A stretch of 16,520 nucleotides of DNA from Anaerolineae bacterium. GTDB lineage: Bacteria; Chloroflexota; Anaerolineae; B4-G1. The translations under genes were made by a program, and so were the position numbers. Below the pieces are notes generated by a model. That model did no database searches. It saw nothing but the letters and a program-made list of their open reading frames with translations, and had not been told where the DNA came from. The DNA lies in NCBI GenBank assembly GCA_030612585.1, contig JAUWNP010000096.1:1-16520 (forward strand). Direction: 5' to 3'. Below, piece by piece: positions 1 to 6,719 of the stretch (position 1 is the stretch's first letter; the number at the start of each line of letters is the position of its first letter).

Positions 1-444
1 ATTGAGATCATTGACAACGGCAAAGGGATGGACGAGGAAACGCTGGCCCGCGTGCTCGACCCCTTCTTCACCACGCGCCAGACGCGTCACGTAGGATTGG
101 GGCTGCCGCTCTTCGCCGCCGCCGCCGAACGGTGCAACGGCGAATTGCACATCGAATCGCAGGTGGGGCAAGGGACGCGGGTGACCGCCACCTTCCAGCA
201 CGGCCACATTGACCGCGCCCCGTTGGGCGACGTCAAGGGCACGCTGCTGGCATTCCTAATGACCGAGCGGCCCGTTGACCTACACTACGTCCACCGGGTG
301 AACAGCCGCACCTTCGAGTTCGACACGGCGGAGTTGCTGGCCGAGTTGGGCGACGTGCCGCTCACCCACCCGGCCGTGCGGCGCTGGCTGGGGGAGTTCA
401 TCACCGAAGGGGAGGGTGAACTGCGGGTCACGTCTTGCACTTGA
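1..444 (+). CDS. Histidine-kinase-type ATP-binding protein, C-terminal part (5' end outside window)
   Basis: The frame is open from the first base, so only the last 147 residues are visible. They start inside a GHKL/HATPase domain: IDNGKGMD is the G1 (DxGxG) box, DPFFTTR the F box and GLGLPL the G2 box, followed by the closing GQGTRVTATF strand. A tail of about 85 residues follows (from HIDRAPLGD to ELGDVPLTHP) that I recognise from HATPase proteins encoded beside NADH-linked hydrogenase operons. All ATP-binding motifs in view look intact. The probable role is a sensor or anti-sigma-like kinase that works with the SpoIIE-type protein at 1921. The partner relationship is inferred from gene context. 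Any N-terminal sensor or phosphoacceptor domain lies outside the window. Confidence 0.85.
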   Translation: MEIIDNGKGMDEETLARVLDPFFTTRQTRHVGLGLPLFAAAAERCNGELHIESQVGQGTRVTATFQHGHIDRAPLGDVKGTLLAFLMTERPVDLHYVHRVNSRTFEFDTAELLAELGDVPLTHPAVRRWLGEFITEGEGELRVTSCT

Positions 445-521
445 CGATCAAGGTCGTAAAAACGGAAGTTAGGGCGAAACCGCCGCGATGTGCTCAGTGG
501 AGGATCTGAGGAGGAATTACT

Positions 522-1271
522 ATGAGTAAGGATGAGAACAAGACATGTTTTGTAATCGCGCCGATCGGCGAAGCCAATTCAGAAGTCCGGAAGCGGTCCG
601 ATCAGGTTTTACGACACATCATTCAACCTTCAGCCAGTGTCTGTGGTTACGAAGCAATACGAGCTGATCAGATCTCCGAGCCGGGCATCATTACCAGTCA
701 AATTATTCAGCATGTTGTGAATGACCCCATGGTCATTGCTGATTTGACCGGTCGGAACCCAAATGTCTTCTATGAGCTTGCTATCCGTCATGCTGTCAAG
801 AAGCCTCTCGTCCAAATCATCAAAAAAGACGAGCAGATACCCTTCGATGTTGCGGCTACCAGGACTGTTGAAGTGGATATTCATGATTTGGACAGCGTGG
901 AGGGAGCCAAGGCCGAGATTATCCGACAGATGAAGTCGCTCCAAGAGGGCGTAGCGGAAGTCGATAGCCCGATTTCCGTTGCATTGGACCTTCAAGTACT
1001 TCGCGAAAGTGGAAAGCCTGAAGAAAGACAGCTTGCTGATGTGCTCGACGCAATCAATGAAATCCGGTCAGATCTGGCGTCGGTGAAAAAGAGATTGAAT
1101 GATATGGCTGACGTCCCCCTGCTCCCCAGGCGTAGGCTTGTACCCAAGGAGGAGGTGCAAGCCCTCCTAGATGCGCTGCAGAAGAAACCGGCCGACCTGC
1201 GGGAGATTATTGAAGAGGAGCTTCCGTTATCGCTTCAAATTCGCCAGTTAGAAGGTGCCCAGGCACGCTAA
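522..1271 (+). CDS. NDT/TIR-like nucleotide-processing domain protein with C-terminal coiled coil
   Basis: This 249-residue protein starts at ATG 522 behind a strong Shine-Dalgarno (GAGGAGG, 508-514). Residues 8-110 resemble the nucleoside 2-deoxyribosyltransferase/TIR-like fold: a CFVIAPIG first strand, then ADLTGRNPNVFYELAIRHA with Glu85 in the position of the usual catalytic glutamate. Residues 150-249 are charged and helical, probably coiled coil, and include a PRRR stretch. There are no membrane segments. Proteins of this layout are widespread, mostly uncharacterised, and some related folds act as NAD-consuming or nucleotide-sensing defence effectors. That function is an inference here. 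The coding sequence is visibly lower in G+C than its neighbours and separates two regulators that usually accompany the same redox operon, which suggests horizontal acquisition. Confidence 0.7.
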   Translation: MSKDENKTCFVIAPIGEANSEVRKRSDQVLRHIIQPSASVCGYEAIRADQISEPGIITSQIIQHVVNDPMVIADLTGRNPNVFYELAIRHAVKKPLVQIIKKDEQIPFDVAATRTVEVDIHDLDSVEGAKAEIIRQMKSLQEGVAEVDSPISVALDLQVLRESGKPEERQLADVLDAINEIRSDLASVKKRLNDMADVPLLPRRRLVPKEEVQALLDALQKKPADLREIIEEELPLSLQIRQLEGAQAR

Positions 1272-1610
1272 GACATCGGTTTACACTTCCTGACCCGCTT
1301 CTAACCTGCTGGTGCTTGCAGGAAGCCTATCGCTGCCTACATGTGGACCACACAGTTGTTTTGCCGGTATATATGTCGGTGACGCCGAGAGTCAGCTATC
1401 CACACAGCGCGTTGAAAGTGTAAACCCGCTGTTTAGGCTGTTGAAACGATACCGAGATTCCTTTTTAAGGAGGCCTCAAGCACGCGTTGTCTTCCATGAA
1501 CTTGTGCGGGAATAGGGGGCGCCGCGGCATCGCCTAGCACGGGCCATATACTGCACTCCCTTTCGTCGCTGGGCTTCGCCACATTTCGTCTTCAGCGAAA
1601 CGTCGCATAG
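1272..1610. other. Gene-poor spacer
   Basis: This stretch of about 340 bases lies between the NDT/TIR-like gene and the antitoxin-like ORF. I see no supported gene. A 67-codon open frame across 1312-1515 has no ribosome site and no recognisable protein character. Together with its low-G+C neighbour it may be scar DNA of an insertion, but no terminal inverted repeats or target duplications are visible. Confidence 0.5.
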
Positions 1611-1895
1611 CTCGAATACGTTGCAACGCATACCTTGGAAATCACACGCCAGTTTGTGCCAGCACCCGGTGTCGAGATAGATATGCAGCGAGTTCTGACG
1701 ACCCAAATTCGACTGCGGATGAATCGCTACGAACTGATGGACCGCCGCTTCCGCCACAAGTACGGGATACGCTTCGAGGAGTTCCGGGACCGGCGCGTGG
1801 TCGAGAAGCAAGGATACAGCTTCGAGGTGAAGGCCAATTATTGCGACTGGGAGATGGCCGTTACAGGGCTTGCCGCGCTGAGGGAGCATTGGTAG
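1611..1895 (+). CDS. Small antitoxin-like orphan protein
   Basis: The frame is open from 1611 (after TAG 1608-1610). TTG 1635 is the first plausible start and gives 86 residues, though no clear Shine-Dalgarno decides it. The text resembles small antitoxin-like proteins encoded beside DUF6516/TumE-type toxins: an amphipathic N-terminus, then HKYGIRFEEFRDRR, then an aromatic-rich end (NYCDWEMAVTGLAALREHW). The match is to general character (K/RYGxxFEEF followed by xDxxEWExL-like text) and was not confirmed by alignment. No toxin ORF is adjacent, so it is an orphan or a remnant. The stop codon TAG (1893-1895) lies inside a GGTAGATTGGT repeat unit, so the repeat may have replaced the original C-terminus. 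Confidence 0.4.
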   Translation, partial: LEYVATHTLEITRQFVPAPGVEIDMQRVLTTQIRLRMNRYELMDRRFRHKYGIRFEEFRDRRVVEKQGYSFEVKANYCDWEMAVTGLAALREHW

Positions 1896-1909
1896 ATTGG
1901 TGATTGGTT
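1889..1909. repeat. Short tandem repeat, GGTAGATT type
   Basis: Units GGTAGATT, GGTGATT and GGTT run from the end of the antitoxin-like ORF toward the SpoIIE-like start. The 11-mer GGTAGATTGGT recurs exactly in the array at 13300-13382, so both belong to one dispersed repeat family. Confidence 0.7.
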
Positions 1910-1920
1910 GAGAACGGACT

Positions 1921-3078
1921 GTGAACCTGTGGATTGAAACCGCGCATCAGGGCCTCGCCAGAGTCGGCGAGGAGGTATGCGGGGAAGCGGTAAGAACTTT
2001 TCAAACCGAAGAGCGTTTTTTTGTTATCCTTGCCAGCAGCCCACAGGGTGGGGCGGAGGGATCCGCCCGGGCCGACGCGACGGCGGAGCGCGCCATGGAG
2101 ATGGCGCAAGCGGGAGATGCGCCTGACCGCGTGGCGGAGGCCCTCATAGTCGCACCTCCCGCCAGCGAGGAGATCACTTTTTCCATTCTGCAAGTATCGG
2201 ACGGAGACCGGGCCCACCTGGTGGAGTGCGAAGCCTTGCCCCTATGCCTGATCCGGCGCGGCGAGGTGGAGTTCCTGCCGCTGAGTGAAGAGGTTGCCCA
2301 CGGGCGGCTACTACGCGAGTGTTACTTCTGGCTGCAAGATGGCGACTATATGGTGATGGTCAGCCAGGGCTACCTGCGCCCCCGACCCCCCCATCCCCCC
2401 TATCGGGGGGACAGAGGGGGGTGGGGGTGGAACTGGACCGACGTCGCCGTCGCCGTGCGACGCTGGACAGACACCCGCTGTGACGCCGACGAACTGCTGG
2501 GCGCACTGGTGCGCACCTACCGCCGCCTGAACCCCGAAGCGCCCCGGCAGGACGTGACCGTCGTCGCTATGCAAGCCCGCCCTGTGCGTACCGTCATGGT
2601 GTGGACTGGACCGCCGGTTGACCCGGCACAGGACGAGGTGGCGTTGAGAAAATTGATGGCTGAGCCAGGTACGCGGGCCATCTGCGGCGACACCACCGCC
2701 CAGATCGCCGCCCGGCTGCTGGGGGCCGAACTAGAGATGGAGCCCCGCCCCGAAGACGGCTGGGCGGAGGTGCCGCCCGTCGCACGCCTGGAGGGAATGG
2801 ACCTGGTCACGGAGGGGTTGGTGACGATGGGCAAGGCGCGGGAGCGTATGGCAGGGGCAAAGCGGGTGCGCGATCTCCCCCGGGGGGAGGACGGAGCCAC
2901 GCGGTTGGCCCGTGCATTGCTGGCAGCCGACAGGATCCACTTTATCGTCGGCTTAGCAGTTAACCCGGCTCAGGCTGCCGACGCCGCCCGCACTGTCCCG
3001 CTACGGCAGGCAGTGGTGGAGGAATTGATGCACGACCTGAAGGCGCGGCGTAAGTTGGTGTCGGTTGAATACTTGTAA
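1921..3078 (+). CDS. SpoIIE/PP2C-family protein, probably catalytically degenerate
   Basis: This 385-residue protein starts at GTG 1921. The start is chosen because MNLWIETAHQGLARVGEEVCGE matches the usual beginning of the SpoIIE-like phosphatases beside hydrogenase operons; the Shine-Dalgarno is weak. Later family text includes FSILQV, LVECEALPLCLIRRGE, GWGWNWTDVAVAV, LVRTYRRLNPE and QDVTVVAMQARPVR. Active members have metal-binding Asp in an LSDGLGSG-type motif, in a VSDG motif and in DDATV. Here these positions read LASSPQGG, VSQGYLRP and QDVTV, so two DG motifs are gone. It may therefore act as a binding or scaffold pseudophosphatase that partners the kinase-type ATPase upstream. A proline/glycine-rich stretch at residues 153-166 comes from an inserted G/C repeat. 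It lies just upstream of the HdrA/Nuo/Flox operon. Confidence 0.75.
   Translation: MNLWIETAHQGLARVGEEVCGEAVRTFQTEERFFVILASSPQGGAEGSARADATAERAMEMAQAGDAPDRVAEALIVAPPASEEITFSILQVSDGDRAHLVECEALPLCLIRRGEVEFLPLSEEVAHGRLLRECYFWLQDGDYMVMVSQGYLRPRPPHPPYRGDRGGWGWNWTDVAVAVRRWTDTRCDADELLGALVRTYRRLNPEAPRQDVTVVAMQARPVRTVMVWTGPPVDPAQDEVALRKLMAEPGTRAICGDTTAQIAARLLGAELEMEPRPEDGWAEVPPVARLEGMDLVTEGLVTMGKARERMAGAKRVRDLPRGEDGATRLARALLAADRIHFIVGLAVNPAQAADAARTVPLRQAVVEELMHDLKARRKLVSVEYL
2378..2430. repeat. G/C-run inverted repeat inside the SpoIIE-like gene
   Basis: Runs of five to seven C (CCCCCGACCCCCCC, then ATCCCCCC) are followed after TAT by matching G runs up to GGGGGTGG, an imperfect foldback. It is translated in frame as a Pro/Arg then Gly/Trp-rich segment between the family blocks GYLRP and GWGWNW. 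A related element closes the window inside hypF. Confidence 0.75.
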
Positions 3079-3141
3079 CGAATTTACGAATCTACGAATC
3101 TACGAATTTACGAATTTACGAATTCACGAATCTACGAACCC
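3078..3141. repeat. 8-bp tandem repeat array, 8 units of ACGAATYY
   Basis: Eight uninterrupted octamers of consensus ACGAAT(T/C)(T/C) begin at the last base of the SpoIIE-like stop codon and end at a CCAGGAG ribosome-site-like sequence. The last unit is ACGAACCC. The array fills nearly half of the leader of the hdrA operon. It has no visible coding function. Confidence 0.9.
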
Positions 3142-3152
3142 AGGAGATGTGT

Positions 3153-3213
3153 ATGACAGCGAGGTATCACCAATAGTATGGATAAATTTTACTATCACAG
3201 ACGAGAGGTGTAA
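3153..3213 (+). other. Two micro-ORFs in the hdrA leader
   Basis: ATG 3153 sits seven bases after CAGGAG and encodes the 7-residue peptide MTARYHQ (stop 3174-3176). ATG 3178 follows at once and encodes MDKFYYHRREV, stopping at 3211-3213, two bases before the hdrA ATG at 3216. The tight spacing would allow translational coupling or a leader-peptide role, but chance is a fair alternative for ORFs this short. GAGAGGTG, at the end of the second micro-ORF, serves as the hdrA Shine-Dalgarno. Confidence 0.3.
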
Positions 3214-3215
3214 AT

Positions 3216-4061
3216 ATGGAGCAACCTAAAATCGGCGTATACATCTGCGAATGCGGCATCAACATTGCCGCCACGGTCAACGTACCGGAGGTAGTCACCT
3301 TCGCCAGCCGGTTGCCCAACGTGACCGTCGCCCGCCAATACAAGTACATGTGCTCCGAGCCCGGCCAGAACATGATCAAAGACGACATTCGGGAGTTGGG
3401 CCTCACCCGCGTGGTGGTCGCTTCCTGTACCCCACGCATGCACGAGCCCACCTTCCAGACCGCCGTCGCTGAAGCCGGCCTCAATCCCTACTACTTTGCC
3501 ATGGCCAACATCCGCGAGCACTGCTCCTGGATCATCAAGGACATGGGGCTGGCGACGGCCAAGGCGAAGCGGTTGGTCAGTTCGGCCATCTATCGGGTGG
3601 TCTACCAGGAAGCACTGGAGTCACACAAGGAGCCGGTCACCCAAGCGGCGCTCGTCGTCGGTGGGGGCATCGCCGGCATCCAGGCGGCGCTCACGATGGC
3701 GGATGCTGGCTACCCGGTCTACCTGGTTGAGCGGGAGCCCTCCATCGGCGGCCACATGGCCGAACTGGACAAGACCTTCCCCACCCTTGACTGTAGTACC
3801 TGAATTCTCGGCCCCAAGATGATGGATGCCGGTCGGCATCCCAACATTACGCTCCTGAGTTACAGTGAGGTCGAGGAGGTTTCGGGCTATGTGGGCAACT
3901 TTAAGGTCAAGGTGCGCAAGAAGGCCCGCTACGTAGACGAGGACAAGTGCAACGGCTGCGGCCTGTGCTGGACCGAGTGTATGACGCGGCGCGTCCCGTC
4001 CCTGAAACTGATCAAGATGGGCGAGATGAGCATTGGGGAGAGGAGGCCCGGAGAGCGATGA
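3216..4061 (+). CDS. hdrA: HdrA N-terminal half, probable selenoprotein (UGA 3801 = Sec196)
   Basis: HdrA is the FAD-binding bifurcating subunit of heterodisulfide reductase complexes. With UGA at 3801-3803 read through, the product is 281 residues, against roughly 650 or more for a complete HdrA. In order: the N-terminal HdrA Fe-S domain (Cys11, 13, 46, 71 in ASCTPRMHEP, 103), the dinucleotide motif GGGIAG (149-154), REPSIGGHMAELDKTFPTLDCST, Sec196, then ILGPKM, and the first cluster of the inserted ferredoxin domain (Cys245, 248, 251, 255). It stops soon after that cluster. The complementary half is fused to the NuoG-like protein at 6720-8492. HdrA proteins have Cys at residue 196; some methanococcal and deltaproteobacterial HdrAs have Sec. 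The stop at 4059-4061 overlaps the nuoE ATG (ATGA), which is strong evidence that the frame downstream of the UGA is translated. The Shine-Dalgarno is GAGAGGTG. Confidence 0.9.
3801..3841 (+). promoter_or_regulatory. Sec UGA codon and bacterial SECIS-like hairpin
   Basis: UGA (3801-3803) is followed 27 bases later by a GGUC apical loop (3831-3834) closed by a perfect 7-bp stem, GGATGCC (3824-3830) with GGCATCC (3835-3841). An outer ATG/CAT pairing is possible across a small internal loop. The E. coli fdhF SECIS has the same GGUC tetraloop, with G-U recognised by SelB. The loop distance falls within the spacing I know for bacterial SECIS elements, though it is longer than in fdhF. The hairpin lies wholly inside coding sequence, as expected for bacterial selenoproteins. 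Confidence 0.8.
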
Positions 4062-4531
4062 GCCTGGATCAAGTCAACGAGATCATTGATCGCTATGGCG
4101 CTGACCGGGCGGTCAGCCTGGCTGTGCTGCAGGACATCCAACGGGAGTACAACTACCTGCCACGCGAGGCACTGGAACTGGTGGCCGAGCGGCTGAGTAT
4201 ACCTCTGGGCGAGGTCTATCACATAGCCACTTTCTACCGCAGTTTTACTCTCAGACCGAAGGGGGAATATTGCATCCGCGTGTGCATGGGCACCGCCTGC
4301 TACGTGCACGCTGGTCCGCTTATCCTAGAAGCGTTTGAGCGAGAATTGGGAATCAAGGCCGGCGAGAGCACTTCCGACGGCAAGTTCTCACTGGAGGCGA
4401 CCTCCTGTCTGGGAGCCTGTGCGCAGGCACCTCTTGTGATGGTCAACGAGGAACCGTATGCCAAGATGACCACCGATCGTGTCAGCGAAGTGATAGAGAC
4501 GTGCAGTTGCGCGCTTCCAGAGGCAGCATAG
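4058..4531 (+). CDS. nuoE: NuoE/HydC-like [2Fe-2S] thioredoxin-fold subunit
   Basis: This 157-residue protein has the usual length of the NuoE/HoxE/HydC family. The N-terminal helical part (AVLQDIQREYNYLP, then EVYHIATFYRSF) leads into a thioredoxin-like domain whose [2Fe-2S] ligands are Cys76 and Cys81 (CMGTAC) and Cys117 and Cys121 (CLGAC). In NADH-linked hydrogenases and complex I this subunit docks on NuoF. Its ATG overlaps the hdrA stop (ATGA), so it is translationally coupled to the Sec-containing gene; GAGAGGAGGCC upstream supplies the Shine-Dalgarno. The pairing with the nuoF-like gene at 4921 implies an NADH-oxidising or NAD-reducing module built into an Hdr complex. Confidence 0.93.
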   Translation: MSLDQVNEIIDRYGADRAVSLAVLQDIQREYNYLPREALELVAERLSIPLGEVYHIATFYRSFTLRPKGEYCIRVCMGTACYVHAGPLILEAFERELGIKAGESTSDGKFSLEATSCLGACAQAPLVMVNEEPYAKMTTDRVSEVIETCSCALPEAA

Positions 4532-4546
4532 GGAGGAGATAACACA

Positions 4547-4918
4547 ATGCCTAGACTTAAGAGTTTAGAAGAACTGCAGAAGTTGCGCCAGCAATTGCAG
4601 AAAGACATCAAGGCCCGCACCGAGACAAGCACAACCATCACGGTAGGCATGGGCACCTGTGGCATCTCGGCCGGGGCGCGGGAAACGATGCACGCCATTT
4701 TGGCCGATCTAGAGGCGCGCAACATTGACGCTCACGTGACCACCGTCGGCTGCATCGGCATGTGTTCGAAAGAGCCGCTGGTGGACATCCAGCAGGGCGG
4801 CGAACCCCGCATCACCTACGGCAACGTCACGCCCGCCATGGTACCGCGTATCATCGAGGAACACGTGGTACAGGGCAACGTGGTGGAAGAGTGGGCCGTC
4901 GGGCGGGTAGGAGGATGA
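4547..4918 (+). CDS. Thioredoxin-like (2Fe-2S) ferredoxin of the Hyd/Hnd type
   Basis: This 123-residue protein starts at ATG 4547 behind GGGAGGAG. After a helical N-terminus (LEELQKLRQQLQKDI) comes the ferredoxin core: VGMGTCGISAGARETM with Cys38, and VGCIGMCSKEPLVDI with Cys69 and Cys73. Only three cysteines are visible, as I recall for this family. Such genes lie between the hydC- and hydB-like genes of multimeric [FeFe] hydrogenase and NAD-linked dehydrogenase operons, exactly as here. It probably relays electrons near the NuoF flavin. Its stop overlaps an ATG at 4915, but the better nuoF start is 4921. Confidence 0.88.
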   Translation: MPRLKSLEELQKLRQQLQKDIKARTETSTTITVGMGTCGISAGARETMHAILADLEARNIDAHVTTVGCIGMCSKEPLVDIQQGGEPRITYGNVTPAMVPRIIEEHVVQGNVVEEWAVGRVGG

Positions 4919-4920
4919 GA

Positions 4921-6705
4921 ATGGCTGAACGATATCGTGTCGACGTACTGGTCAGTTGCCTGCACGACCGCGCACCGGACCTGATACCGGCGCTTGAAGC
5001 GGAGGTGAAACGGCGTGGCCTGGAGGGAGAGGTCAGAGTGGTCGAGGCCGGCTGCCGGGGCTTTTGCTCTATGGGGCCGGTGCTCCTGATCCAGCCTGAT
5101 GGCATCTTTTACATCGGGGTGCAACCCGCCGACGTGCCCGAATTGGTGGAGGAGACACTAGTCAAGGGCCGGGTCGTCGAGCGACTAACATACAGAGAAC
5201 CGACGACACGCAGACGCATTCCTTACTACGAGGACATCCCTTTCCACGCTAAGCAGATGCGCATCGTCTTACGCAACTGCGGGATGATCAACCCTCAGTC
5301 CATCGAAGAGTACATCGCTGTCGGCGGCTACCAGGCGCTGGCAAAGGCACTCACCTCAATGACTCCTAAAGAGATCATCGAGGAGGTCAAAAAATCGGGG
5401 TTGCGGGGCCGTGGCGGGGCCGGCTTCTCCACCGGCCGCAAGTGGGAGTCCGGCCGTAAGGCCGAGGGCGACCCTAAGTACGTCATTGTCAACGGTGACG
5501 AGGGCGACCCCAACTGCTTTATGGACCGCGCGCTGATGGAGGCTGACCCGCACAGTATCCTGGAGGGGCTAGTCATCGGCGCCTACGTCATCGGTGCTCA
5601 CCAGGGGTTCTTCTATATTCCTTACGAGCACACGCTGGCGGTGAGGAGCGTGAGGACCGCTATCGAGCAGGCGCGAGAGTATGGACTGCTAGGCGAGGAC
5701 ATCCTGGGCTCCGGCTTCGATTTCGACGTGGAACTCAGGCTTGGGGCCCACTCCTTCGTAGGTGGCGAGTCCACCGCGCTGATGCACGCCGTGGAGGGCA
5801 GAGTCAGCGAGCCACGCCCCAAGCATATCCACACCACCGAGAAAGGGGTGTGGGGCCAGCCCAGTTGTCTGAACAACGTCAAGACCTTGAACATGGTGCC
5901 GGAGATCATCAATCGCGGCGCCGAGTGGTTCGCCAGCATTGGCACCGAAACCAGCAAGGGGACACAGGTCTTCTCGCTGGCCGGCAAGGTCAACAACGTG
6001 GGACTGGTTGAGGTGCCGATGGGTACCACCATCCGCGAATTGGTCTTCGACGTGGGTGGTGGCGTTCCCAAGGGGCGGGAGTTCAAAGCAATTCAGATCG
6101 GCGGCCCTTCGGGGGGCTGTGTCCCCGCCAGCCTGCTGGATATGCCTATGGACTACGAGACGTTGGCCGAGGCAGGCTCAATGATGGGTACCGGCGGGGT
6201 GATCGTCTGGGACGACCGCATCTGCGTGGTAGACGTCGCCCGCTACTTCCTCGACTTCCTGCGAGACGAATCCTGTGGCAAATGTACGTCCTGTCGTGAG
6301 GGTATCCGGCGTATGCTGGAGATCCTGACCCGCATCACCGAGGGACAGGGGAAGATGGCCGATCTGGAGACGTTGGAGACGCTAGGGCGGGTGGTAAAAT
6401 CGGTCTCGCTGTGCGGCCTGGGCAAGACGGCGCCCGATCCCTTCCTCAGCGGCCTGCGCTACTTCCGCGATGAGTACGTGGCCCACGTCGTGGACCACAA
6501 GTGTCCGGCCGGCGTCTGCAAGGCACTGATCGAGTACTACATCATCGAGGACCTGTGCACCGGCTGTGGTCTTTGCCGCCGCAAGTGCCCGCAGGAGGCA
6601 ATCAGCGGGGAGAAGAAGGAGCCACACGTCATTGACCCGGCGCTGTGCATCAAATGTGGCATCTGTCGCGACGTCTGCAAGTTCGACGCGGTGGGCGTGA
6701 GATAA
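4921..6705 (+). CDS. nuoF: NuoF/HydB/HndC-like NADH:FMN oxidoreductase subunit
   Basis: This 594-residue protein has the layout of HydB-type subunits. Residues 1-90 are a thioredoxin-like [2Fe-2S] domain with Cys13, 45 and 49; the fourth ligand expected near residue 17 is absent (SCLHDRA). The FMN/NADH core follows, with LRGRGGAGFSTGRKW and NGDEGDPNCFMDRALMEADPH, then the [4Fe-4S] ligands Cys452, 455, 458 and 498 (ESCGKCTSCREG, SLCGLGK). The C-terminus adds two ferredoxin motifs (CTGCGLCRRKC, CIKCGICRDVC). It exchanges electrons between NAD(H) and the Fe-S chain, and in some hydrogenases this subunit hosts flavin-based bifurcation. ATG 4921 is chosen over ATG 4915 because TAGGAGG (4908-4914) would leave no spacing to 4915 but six bases to 4921. 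Confidence 0.93.
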   Translation: MAERYRVDVLVSCLHDRAPDLIPALEAEVKRRGLEGEVRVVEAGCRGFCSMGPVLLIQPDGIFYIGVQPADVPELVEETLVKGRVVERLTYREPTTRRRIPYYEDIPFHAKQMRIVLRNCGMINPQSIEEYIAVGGYQALAKALTSMTPKEIIEEVKKSGLRGRGGAGFSTGRKWESGRKAEGDPKYVIVNGDEGDPNCFMDRALMEADPHSILEGLVIGAYVIGAHQGFFYIPYEHTLAVRSVRTAIEQAREYGLLGEDILGSGFDFDVELRLGAHSFVGGESTALMHAVEGRVSEPRPKHIHTTEKGVWGQPSCLNNVKTLNMVPEIINRGAEWFASIGTETSKGTQVFSLAGKVNNVGLVEVPMGTTIRELVFDVGGGVPKGREFKAIQIGGPSGGCVPASLLDMPMDYETLAEAGSMMGTGGVIVWDDRICVVDVARYFLDFLRDESCGKCTSCREGIRRMLEILTRITEGQGKMADLETLETLGRVVKSVSLCGLGKTAPDPFLSGLRYFRDEYVAHVVDHKCPAGVCKALIEYYIIEDLCTGCGLCRRKCPQEAISGEKKEPHVIDPALCIKCGICRDVCKFDAVGVR

Positions 6706-6719
6706 GGGAGGGATACGAT

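Noticed and set aside
1312..1515. 67-codon open frame in the spacer after the NDT/TIR-like gene
   Set aside because: It has no ribosome site, no start of quality and no protein-family character.
1476..1889. 137-codon minus-strand open frame over the antitoxin-like gene
   Set aside because: The plus-strand frame has the protein-like pattern (KYGIRFEEF, DWEMAVTGL). The minus-strand text is compositionally odd.
3801..3803. TGA as the true end of hdrA, leaving a separate short ORF from 3819
   Set aside because: The text on both sides is continuous HdrA, the site is a known Cys/Sec position, a SECIS-like hairpin follows, and the continued frame ends in an overlap with nuoE.
3621..3839. Minus-strand open frame across the Sec site
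   Set aside because: It is a shadow of the high-G+C hdrA frame and has no ribosome site or motif.
4762..4920. Upstream extension of the nuoF frame
   Set aside because: It overlaps the ferredoxin gene in another frame and has no family text; TAGGAGG supports ATG 4921.
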